Part shown: piece by piece, positions 36,301 through 45,661 of the stretch
Layout: every line of letters begins with the position of its first letter
Position numbering within the stretch: position 1 is the first letter of the stretch
Assembly (NCBI GenBank): GCA_028551475.1
Contig: CM052354.1
Span: 5,749,391 to 5,813,390 of the forward strand
Reading direction: 5' to 3'
DNA: 64,000 bases
Origin: Casuarina equisetifolia
Taxonomy: Eukaryota; Streptophyta; Magnoliopsida; Fagales; Casuarinaceae
The notes under the pieces: generated by a model
What the model saw: the letters and a program-made list of their open reading frames with translations, nothing else
Told to the model about the DNA's origin: nothing
Databases searched by the model: none
Made by a program: the position numbers and the translations under genes

Positions 36301-37570
36301 AAAGCTAGTTTTAATATATTTTACTTGAATATCATCCCTAGCTTGAGCCCTTTGCAAGACCCAAATTTAAAGGCTAGTTTCAACACGTTTTATTTAAATA
36401 TCATTTCTAACTTGGGTTCTTATAACCTCAAGCCTATTATGGGTCCCTATAAGCTCATAGAAACCACCACACTTTGTAGCCTACACCTTGATGACCCACT
36501 CTATAATTAGTCTACTATGATCCATGTGTTTAGATATTTCTTTAGCCTATAGTGTTTAAGTTGTTAAATAACTCTTTCTTGTAACCCTTTTTGCAAGTCA
36601 CCCTTCTCGTAATTCAAATTTAAGATGTAAGATTGACTCTAATACCATTTGTTATGTGTTTCAACCATTTTGCCAAAATACATAATTTAAAACCTAGTTT
36701 TAATATATTTTATTTGAATATCAACCCTAACTTAAGCTCCCTAAAAGACCTAAATATGAAGCCTAGCTTTAATGTGTTTCATTTGAATATTATTTCTAAC
36801 TTAAGTTTTGATAAGCCTAAGCCTATTACAAGTCCCTATAAACTAGTAAAAGCCACCACACTCTACAACTTATGCCTTGATGGCCCACTCTATGGTAACT
36901 CCACTTTAATCCACATGTGTAGATGTATTTTTGGCTCATAGTATTTTAGTCATAAGGTAACCCTTTCCTATAGCCTTTTATGCAAGTCACCATTCTTATG
37001 GTTCAAATTTAAGACTAAGATTGGCTATGATATCATTTATTATGTGTCTTAATCATTTTTCTAAAAAGCTTAGTTTAAAAGTTAGTTTTGATACATTTTA
37101 TTTGAATATCATCTCCAACTTGAGTTTTCTAAAAGACCCAAATTTAAAGGCTAATTTTAACATATTTCATTTGAATATCATTTTTAACTTGAGTTCCTAT
37201 AAGCCCAAGCCTATTATGGGTCCCTATAAGCTTATAGAAACCATCACACTCTACAACTTACACCTTGATGGCCCACTCTATAGTTGCTCCACTCTAGTCC
37301 ATGTGTTTAGATAACTCTTTGGCCCATAATGTTTTAGCCATTAGGTAACCTTTTTCTGTATCTTTTTTTACAAGTCATCTTTCTCATAGTTCATATTTAA
37401 AACATAGGATTTGCTTTAATACAATTTATTATGTGTTTCAACCATTTTGCCAAAATACTCAGTCTAAAAACTAGTTTCAATATCTTTGATTTGAATATTA
37501 TCCTTAACTTGAACCCCCATAAACACAAGCTTGTTAAAGGACTTATAAGCTCATAACAACTATCTAGCGT

Positions 37571-37853
37571 TTTACAATATAGACATACTAAACAAGGTCA
37601 AAGACTCTCATACTCATTACAAATATTATTATATCTATGAAAAGATAAAAGTTAAAAGCATCCAATCTTACTCAAAATAACATTATAGTAAGAGAATTTT
37701 ATATTTCTAAATAAAAAATTTCTTCATATTACTTTTTTTTTAAAAAAAATATGAATAATAGTGCAATAAGGAGCCTTCAAAGGTGTAACCACCTTATGTT
37801 CCATCCTTTCTACGTCCACTACCTTCTTTGTATCCATCATCAATTGCATCATC
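37571..37853. repeat. R1-to-GRP junction segment, pair of 1,251-1,386
   Basis: Contains the segment shared with the left R1 block (about 37,590-37,725), followed by the 3' end of GRP copy 4. Confidence 0.8.
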
Positions 37854-39529
37854 TTATTCTCCACTTTTATAACCAACACCTCCTACATGAGGACTAACAC
37901 AAAGGCTTTCTCCACTGCCGCATCCACCAACATTGTTAACATTTCCATGATCAACACCTTTTCCATTAGAACCCTTAACATATCCAACAACATCTACCTT
38001 TTCTCTTCCAAGACCATAACTTTTTGCATCAGGATCACTTCCACCAATATGGTGATGGCCTTTACCCCCGCCATTAAAACCAACCCTTAGCACCACCACT
38101 AAGACCAATTCTTAAAGCTCAATGCATAATAACACTGTATCCAATGAAGACATTTCAATCTTCATGAGTGAAGAAAGCTCCATTTGTAGAACAAATAATG
38201 AAACCAAATGAAATAATAAAAACAATGCTTAAAGCCTCTTCAGTTGCTATTCGGTGAAATTTAGATGCAAGTGAACATGTCGAACAAGTAATATAATGAT
38301 GAAAAAGATATCATCCCACAAAGATTGGTGATTACTAAACTAATTAATTACTAATGGTGAACAACTCCTAGAATTTATCTAGCAAATCAAATTGATAGAT
38401 GATAGATTAACTAACTAAATCTAAGAAAATTAAATACAAGAAATATGTTAGAGCATATGATTTCACCATAATTACTAGGTATTAATATTGATTATTTATG
38501 CTTACAAAAGGGATAATATCTATGTGATGGCGGAACTTCCTAATTTATTTACTATCCTATGTCTAAGTATAGTAAACCTACTTAGTTCATTAACTCACTA
38601 TATCTCTATATGTGAATTGAAACAAACCAAATGCATTAGGATCTATGAACATTCCTAATTTACACCGAAAGCCACACAAACAATATGGTATATGTCTATC
38701 CATATTTAATTTATGGTTACACATTACAAGAAGCAATTGCATATCATCTCCTGTCGGTCTCAAACATGCAAATCAAATCATTTAAATGGTAACTAATCAC
38801 TTAAAACCATTAAACATAGTAATATATAACTTCACATAAACAAAATATCTTGCATAATATAAAAATCATAAGATTCATACCATCATAATTAGGTTACATC
38901 GTAGCTCTAACAAAAATAAACTAAAACATAAAGAAATAATGAGAAAGAATAGTAATAAGAAATAAAGAAGGCATCTTGAATCCAAGAACAAGAAGTCTAT
39001 CACCCTTTTTGTCTTCTCTTCAAGAAAATCTTGAATTCTTGGCCTCTTTCTTGAGTTGTGCTCAATTTCCTCCTCTTCCTTTCTTTTGCCTCTTCTCTTC
39101 TCTTAAATAGGGTTTAGGTTTAGACCTACTCTTATCCTAGTAAAATTGGGTTTTAGAGATCTAAAACAATTGGTTTTTGAACTCTTAATTTAATTAGGTT
39201 TTAAACTCCCAATTTAATTAGGCTTTGAACTCCTAATATGATTAGGTTTTCTAATTATTTAGAAAATCCAATAACAATAAAATCTAATAACAATCATTTA
39301 AAACCCAAGCCCATCTTGACTCTCTTGATCTTGATATTACGATTTTGTCACACAATAAGCATCAAGCTCTCCATGTTCATCCCTTTTCTTCTTGCCTCTT
39401 TGTGCTACATAAACAAGATAAATTTAAGTAAATAAAGAGAAGTTCAAATGTTTTCTCATAATTATTAAAGTTATTTATTACCTAAAATAGGTAAAATAAC
39501 TCTATAAAAATAGAGTTATCAGTTGCCAT
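37854..39529 (-). pseudogene. GRP copy 4, split by a solo LTR and frameshifted
   Basis: The ATG is the complement of 39,527-39,529. The next codons are interrupted by the insertion 38,248-39,521 and resume at 38,247 with 'ATEEALSIVFIISFGF', the same signal-peptide type as copies 2 and 3. That frame stops at 38,155. The body, in another frame (38,108 down to 37,854), reads 'GFNGGGKGHHHIGGSD', 'NNVGGCGSGE' and 'GVGYKSGE', matching the family's Gly-rich pattern. So this copy has an insertion just after codon 2, at least one frameshift and an early end. It is non-functional. The body preserves a Gly/His segment absent from copies 1 and 2 and may be closest to the ancestral protein. Confidence 0.7.
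38248..39521 (-). mobile_element. Solo-LTR-like insertion (1,274 bp) inside GRP copy 4
   Basis: gttgc flanks both ends (38,243-38,247 and 39,522-39,526) as a 5-bp target duplication. On the minus strand the insert starts TGATAACTC and ends CGAATA, close to the TG...CA ends of LTRs. The 5' end holds two short hairpins, one of them taactcta/tagagtta at 39,497-39,518. No gag or pol coding is visible. I read it as a solo LTR, probably of a large non-Copia element. An unusual non-autonomous element is possible. Confidence 0.6.
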
Positions 39530-39570
39530 TGGCAAGGAGCGAATGCATGACTTCAAATTTTGGGAAATGG

Positions 39571-39580
39571 CATTTATATG
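39571..39580 (-). promoter_or_regulatory. TATA box of GRP copy 4
   Basis: catataaatg on the minus strand, about 41 bp before the ATG, in the same place as the boxes of copies 2 and 3. It is the best TATA match of the family. Confidence 0.5.
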
Positions 39581-40540
39581 CTCCCCTACATCAACATATT
39601 AGGATACATAGCATCCTCTAAGTCAACAATTGATGTCAAGTTTGTCAAATTTCACTTTAAAATTAAATGAGCATTCTAATTGTTTTTGTCAAGCAACCAA
39701 GAACTTAAACAACATAGCACATAAAGAATTCTTAGTTTTGTCTTCCATCCTTCACTATTGAAAATATAGATTAACCAAATAGAAAAAAGGAAGTGATGTA
39801 CAAGATTTCAAGTTTAGATTATGATCAATATGCTTTTGAAAATATAAGGCAATTTTTACTTTTATAAAGTGTGGTTGGCTTTTTACAGATTTGTTATTCT
39901 TTTGTAAAAGAATATTCTTACCCATTTAAAAAAAAAATAGACTACCATCTTCTACTCTTTCTCTCTCTCTCTTCCTTTTTGTCATTTTCTTCTTCCATTA
40001 TCCATAAACATAGGACACCATATTAACTATTTTGCAGAAAACTTAACTAACAAACTAACAAAACTAAACATGCTAAGAAAGTTCTTTTGTAAAGCTTTTA
40101 AAATGATGGACAAGACTTAACAAAATTTTTCAAGACTAAAATTAATTTTTCACCTTTCAATATCTAGGGAAACAATCAATAAAATTAACAAATTACCACA
40201 AGCAACTACAAATTATCTCATAGTCAAAGAAATGATTTTCCTATATACAATATAACAAAGTAGTATAAGATAGTTGAAATTTTTGATTTATTGTTGTGTG
40301 TAGGATAAAGTCTCATACCAAAAGTATAATCCCTTATGATAAAATTTAAATAAATAAAAAGTGTCTAATATTGCTTAATGTAAGGCAAGTTGTGTATGAA
40401 ACATAAGTCTTAAACTAAAAACATGATCTTTTATAATAAAATTTAAATAAAAAATATTTTCCTAACTCTAGAATTAGCTTTTAGGTTAAATTTTTGAGTG
40501 CTATAACTACTATTATTCATTTGAAATTCTTAAACCTGTC
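39581..40540. other. Upstream flank of GRP copy 4
   Basis: Shares landmarks with the flanks of the relic and copy 2 ('ttagttttgtcttccatccttcact', 'tgtacaagatt'). Otherwise AT-rich, no gene seen. 'cctaactctagaattagctttt' near 40,465 resembles TRIM LTR sequence at 55.3 kb. Confidence 0.55.
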
Positions 40541-40544
40541 AAGT

Positions 40545-41425
40545 TTTTCCTCTTAATTTTCCCAAGCCCATGTTAGTTTGCTTCCAATTCACCTTTCTAG
40601 CGTCTCCACAAAATGTTTTTAGATTCAAACAATGAAGAAGGAAAGTCATAAGCCTATCCTCGGACTGCAACCTAGTGGGCCTTTATTGCTACATGTCCAT
40701 GCGAAGGTTATGCGGACAAGTGCAAGTCCTCCTCCGAATGGGTTGGGTCAAAAAAATGTCTTGTCAAGTGTTGGAAGGAGGAACAATCAAGGAAATAGGA
40801 CATAGTGGTCAAGGTGAGATGCATCGTGCGTCTAGGAACTAGTAGTCAAAGTGGGCGTCCTGATTTTTGTCCTTAATTAAGAAGAATGAAGTTGATTGTG
40901 ACCAATCCCGCCCTAGACTTTAAACAGGGGAGAAGGCCATGTAAGCAAGTGCCTTCGGTCAATCCGGCCCTAGACAGAATCGTTCAAAGACTCAAAAGTA
41001 AGCAAAAACGAATACTGCCATTCATTATGGGCCGAGAAAAGTCAGAAACAGACCATTTTCCGAAACAAAAGTAGGCGAACCGAAATGCTGATGTCCCTGT
41101 TAAGGTTTTCTAAGCCCATGAAAAGCCAACAGACTTCTTCGTCCTTCTCCTCCACCGGTGGATATCATCTGGAGAAAAGGGACGACAGGACATCGGCGTG
41201 ATGTTGCAGCATCATGAGTCTTTTCTCCGACAAAAACCACATGAATTTGTTTACGAGAAGATTTCCTAATCACATTCTCGGGGGGGACTGCCGAAAGGAC
41301 TCAAATCTTGTGACAGGTTTGGACGAGAGCTCACTCGACAGGTTGAACCTGTTTTTCAACTCTTGCTTTTTCCGCTTTCTGCCGATTTGATGGCGCACCA
41401 AGTGTGGCGACGGAGACTCTCTGGT
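40545..41425. repeat. Second copy of the cyclotransferase-flanking block, without the gene
   Basis: 40,545-40,975 matches 27,280-27,700 and continues directly into 41,000-41,425, which matches 29,286-29,965. The whole 1.5 kb holding the cyclotransferase in the left copy is missing here. Confidence 0.8.
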
Positions 41426-42005
41426 TATCTAGTCTGAGGGTCGAGTTTTGAGTGAAGAGAGCATCCTATCTCTTAACAAATACACATACATACACTTGGT
41501 TGGATTGTGAAGAAACCCAAGCACTGCAATTACACACATGCATCTTTGTGATTATAAAGAGATCATATATTATTTGTCCATAGAATTTACAAGATTACAC
41601 TTAAGATTTAGATTAAAAAACTCATATATCTAATTAAGATTATTTGAATTGAAATGATAGAACTTTATAAGTAATATTTATTGAACTTTTCAAGTAAATA
41701 AAATTATGAAGAAAAAACAAAAAAAGATTGTTAAGATGTGAGCAATAAGTTTTACATTATTAAAAAAATATATTAGAAGTCTTACTTATATAATAATGAG
41801 TTTTATCATCTTTAAAGTTAATTTTGTAGTTAAATAATAAACATTTTAACATGATATTAAAAAGTCAAGATTCTATATAACACTCTTGTAGCTCCCATTA
41901 TTTGAGCCCATGTATCACTTTCATAATGCAACATCATAACTATCACTACGAAATGATGCTTGATGTTCATATTGTTATTCATATGACTCATGTTCATATT
42001 GGAAG
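41426..42005. other. AT-rich intergenic, nothing recognised
   Basis: No open frame or repeat that I can support. Confidence 0.6.
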
Positions 42006-42011
42006 TTTGTA

Positions 42012-42130
42012 AAAAGGGGACTTCCCTACCTTAGTGGTAATTGGGTTAAATTCTTGACTATAAAGTCTACTTAGTTAAGTATTCTAATCTCCCTCCCCTT
42101 TCTATGTGTGAGAGAATAAAAAAAAAATTC
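42012..42130 (+). mobile_element. Candidate tRNA-derived SINE
   Basis: A box-A-like tagtggtaattgg near 42,033 is followed about 50 bp later by a degenerate box-B-like tattctaatctcc, then a C/T-rich stretch ending 'gtgagagaataaaa' and an A10 tail. This is the layout of plant SINEs. Box B is weak and the target duplication is uncertain. Confidence 0.35.
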
Positions 42131-42699
42131 ATGTTACTAAGAAAGAATATTAAAATTATGATTTATATAATAATGAGTTTTATCAACTTTCAAATTAAAT
42201 TTCAAGTTAGGTAATAAGTTTCTTAATAATGATAAGTTTTTCTTAGACCAAATAAATAAAAAGAGTAGCTCAAATTTTAGTGTTTGAAACAAACCATAAA
42301 TGAGAGTACAAGAAACACACTTAGATTTTATAAAATACACTATTATATCTTGTTATTCTTATGAAACAATAACAAGAGAATTTTGTTGGAAAAGTAGCAT
42401 TAAACCATATTCAACTCTGTAAGCATTCATGCATATCGATTCAAAAAATGCAAAAGTTAGAAGCTAGCTTATTGAGTAGAAAAAAGAAAAGAAAGTTAGA
42501 GTTACAAGTCTACGGTGACAGCCAACGGGCCGTAAATGGGCCTCTATACAATTGTCGGTCTAGAAATAATCATCATAATTGATTGTAATTAAAGATTGTA
42601 ATGCCCTATTATATCAACAATTATTATTTGAATGCAAACAGACAATCAAAGTAACAGAAAAGGATATCGATTGGCTGCGCGACCCACTAGTCTTTGCCT

Positions 42700-43180
42700 A
42701 GCATCAGAACTATCTACGAATAAACCGGAAAAGGCAATTGGCCCATCTCTTCCCACCTAGAGCTCCGTGCCATGTGCAGCTAACCACAACACGACACGTA
42801 AGACACCTTCAATTATTTCCGCTCCACACAATAAATTCCCTCTGAAGAAGGGCAAAAGGTAGGAGCCCCCGTGTGCGTATGTCTGTCGCAATGTCGACGC
42901 GCGAAGCCCCACGTCGCACAAACGGTGAGCCGTCCAACGAAAAAGCGAGTGAAAGGCGGAAAAGCTGACGGCCCTTTGACGTGCTACCAGATCAGAAGAC
43001 GACACGTTCACGTGTACGGTGGGGACAAGCGCAGCGCATGGATGCCTTGGGCTTTTCGATGGGGGTCCACGCGTTAAGCTTCGAGTGCAGTGAGGGAACA
43101 GTGTGTCAGAAGCATCGGCTGTTTGGCGAAAAGGGTAGCACCGTTGCCTGTACAGTGTATCCGACAGCTATCTCGTTCTA
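42700..43180. promoter_or_regulatory. GC-richer stretch with clustered ACGT cores
   Basis: Within about 300 bp lie gacacgta, ccacgtcg, tgacgtgc, acacgttc and a perfect G-box cacgtg (43,009-43,014). ACGT cores bind plant bZIP and bHLH factors and cluster in ABA, light or stress promoters (family knowledge). It stands out from the AT-rich surroundings. It could drive a gene to the right (see 43,199-43,318) or be part of an unannotated gene. Open frames on both strands here are not recognisable. Confidence 0.35.
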
Positions 43181-43198
43181 ATGTTGTTCATTTCTTCC

Positions 43199-43318
43199 AT
43201 GCGATTTTCTGACAAGGCTATGGCTATGTTTAAGAGGGTTCGTTTTAGCAGGAAGGGGGGCAGACAGGTGCGGCAAAGTTCTTTGGAAGACTCTATATAT
43301 GATGATTGCACTTGGTGA
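43199..43318 (+). CDS. Possible small basic peptide, 39 residues (unrecognised)
   Basis: An ATG follows the ACGT-rich stretch and opens 39 codons ending in TGA. The first two thirds are basic ('MFKRVRFSRKGGRQVRQ') and the end acidic ('LEDSIYDD'). I know no family for it. Its position right after a promoter-like stretch is suggestive. It could be the first exon of something longer, since a GT dinucleotide lies at the end, or chance. Length alone gives no statistical support. Confidence 0.2.
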   Translation: MRFSDKAMAMFKRVRFSRKGGRQVRQSSLEDSIYDDCTW

Positions 43319-43390
43319 TTATAGAAAAAAAAATTAGATCAACCAATAGAATAACATTAGTCAACTAATTGGGATTATATATATATATAG

Positions 43391-43710
43391 TGTTAAAGTA
43401 AGTAGGCTCATTCTAAAATTTATGAAAAAGAGGAGATATATTTGTGTCTAATATATGATTAAACTCACATATCTTCACTTTTGATGTGAGATCAAATTCA
43501 ACTATCTTCAATACACCTCTTGCAAGCCATTGTTGGTGTGGATGATAAATAAAATACAAGAAGAGCATACTAGGAAGTGGATCATGGTTCTAATATCATG
43601 TTAAAGTAGAAAGATCCATCTTAAAATCTAAAGCTAAAAAGAAATGTACCCATGTCTAATATATAGTCATGCTCATGTATTTTACTTCTGATATAGAATT
43701 CTTAGATATA
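43391..43710 (-). mobile_element. TRIM-type miniature LTR element, reverse orientation
   Basis: Two direct repeats of about 110 bp start tgttaaag at 43,391 and 43,599. Next to the right one, the minus strand reads tgatattagaacc (43,586-43,598), a transition-worn copy of the tRNA-Met primer site tggtatcagagcc. The interior is about 90 bp with no coding. This is the layout of a terminal-repeat retrotransposon in miniature, old and diverged. Confidence 0.5.
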
Positions 43711-43921
43711 TGGAATGACTCCATCCATATATTTAGGAAATTAACAAATTAAGCTTCTTTTTTCTATTGATCCCCAAAAACGCCATTATATGATTCCTTT
43801 CAAATTAATTGTCTTTACTATTTAGTGCATTCATGATTTGCTACCCAAAATATTTTGAGTGGATACCTCACTTTTGTTTCCATGTCCACATATATTCATC
43901 AAATAAACATCTTAATTATAT

Positions 43922-44230
43922 ATTGAAGATTAAAGCCTCTCAAAATGATTTTTTTTTCAATAATGTTTAAATATAAAATTATTTTTTCTACTCATAACCT
44001 AATTTTTGGATTTATTTTAGAGCTATTTATATGATATCATAGCTAAGTTGATCCTCTCTAGTTTTTATTTAATTTTAAGCCCTTCAAATGTACTCAATAT
44101 ATAATAGAGTATTAAGGACAAAAATATTAATAGTGAAGAAAGGAAATTAATTCTTTTTAGTTACACTTTTAATTGTTATAAAATCCAATAACGTGTTTTA
44201 TTTTTTATTTTTTATTTTTTATTTTTAAAC
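43922..44230 (+). mobile_element. TRIM-type element, same family as 55,237-55,584, degraded
   Basis: An LTR-like segment from about 43,922 is followed by a primer-like tgatatcatagc (44,032-44,043) and 'taagttgatcctctctag', matching the interior at 55.35 kb. A second LTR start is near 44,110. Well diverged. Confidence 0.45.
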
Positions 44231-45630
44231 TATCATAGCATATTGAATGACACCTAACCTAAATTCAAGAAGTTACAGAAGCATATTACTCATCAAGGTC
44301 AAATGATTAAACGATGGGTTCTATTATTTACTACTTTACAAAACTAATCCACGATCTGCCCCCGAAATATTTTAAACAGAAAACTTCTAAAATTTTATAG
44401 CCTCCACATCCTTAATAACAGATATAATTTCTTCATTATTGGTTTCAAGCTTTCTTAAAATCCAAGCGAACTATATAGTTTTGCCTGCGTATTTTTATTT
44501 ATCTATATTAGCTTGAAACGCTTGTAGGGTTGTACAAAAAGGTTGAGCATTTAAGGAAAGTCGCAATCAAGTATCTTCAAGAGCTAAGGAAGGGCTGCTT
44601 TATGACATAAGTTACTATAAAATGTCATCATATGATGAAGGTTGGAACGATGGTGACAAGAACAAGGGCACTATCGTTGGTGCGTGTGTTTTAGAGTTAA
44701 AGCATTGAAAATATTCATTAATGGTGGTCCTCTTTATTTATTGCATGTTTTATATCGAAGGATAATAAGGGAAAATTAGATAGACCAAATAGGATGTTAA
44801 GTTTTATATTGAAAAATAAAAAACTTAAAAATTAATTTATAAAAAGATGAATTCTTTCATTTATTTTCTTAAGATTTTAAGTTGAATATAGATATTTCTT
44901 TATAAAATCTAATGTCAAAACTTAACTACAACTTGTAAACATTTATACAAACTTAGTCACGTACTAAGCATACATCCCAATAAGCAAGTATTTAAATGAA
45001 AAAGATTTAATCAACAATATCATTCTTTTCAAAAGGTTATGTTGAAGCATTTAGTGGTATCAAGTAAATTCAAGATATACAAGGTACTCGTGAGACAATC
45101 TTTGGAAAGTCCAATTACCATATGGTTTATATCAAAACTCAAATTGAATTGCAATGCATGGCTTCCTACTTCAACTAAAGTTTTTGAGATGTTTTGATTT
45201 CTTATGTCATTTCATTGAAGGAGTAAAAGACAAGAAAGATCAACTCAAAGGGCACCATGTTGATGATCTAATTACTGTATGAAATATTGCATGTTCCCTT
45301 AAAACAAACCTTTTAGCTGATGAAAAGGCTTTTTACAAATGAAAAGAAGTTGGCAAAATCTCAATCAAAGCAAATTAAACGAAGTTGGCCTACTTAAGAT
45401 ATGAAATATTAACTAACCAGTAGCTTTATACTTCCTTGCCTCCCACTATATGACATGTTACATCAATTTTATGTTTCTTCCAAGATAAAGAACCTCAATT
45501 ACGAGGCCTTACAAGTTAACAAAAGTTGATATTCCCTAAACTTTTAAAGGAGTCAACCAATTATTCATAGAACTTTTTTCTTCTTTAAGTGAACAAAATA
45601 GTTTTCGAAATGTACAAGTTGCTTGAAACT
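44231..45630. other. AT-rich intergenic, nothing recognised
   Basis: No supported gene. A (T)n-A low-complexity stretch lies near 44,196-44,226 at its left edge. Confidence 0.55.
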
Positions 45631-45633
45631 GAA

Positions 45634-45661
45634 GCTGATAGCTGATAGCTGATAGCTGACA
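45634..45661. repeat. Heptamer tandem repeat (gctgata, 4 units)
   Basis: gctgata three times, then gctgaca. Confidence 0.9.

Larger units (their letters stand above)
30550..37570. repeat. R1 tandem array, main block (about 18 monomers, higher-order structure)
   Basis: About 18 head-to-tail monomers of roughly 370-392 bp. The 'gataccatttgttatgtg'-type landmark lies near 30,853, 31,222, 31,612, 31,998, 32,378, 32,766, 33,390, 33,540, 33,905, 34,300, 34,695, 35,083, 35,470, 35,860, 36,250, 36,638, 37,025 and 37,410. Two main monomer types (…tgtgtttcaacc… and …tgtgcctcaatc…) alternate, and a run of six (30.78-33.45 kb) is repeated at 33.47-36.1 kb, giving a higher-order period near 2.69 kb. On the minus strand most monomers read tggtatcagagc or close to it. 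Confidence 0.92.

Noticed and set aside
610-37314. Repeated open frames of about 102 residues in many R1 monomers (for example 610-918, 34,692-35,000, 35,468-35,776, 36,633-36,941)
   Set aside because: A hand comparison of two monomers (34,692 and 36,633) gave about 20 silent against about 45 amino-acid-changing codon differences, close to neutral expectation. Several frames start on TTG, many monomers are interrupted, and the frame is antisense to the primer-site motif.
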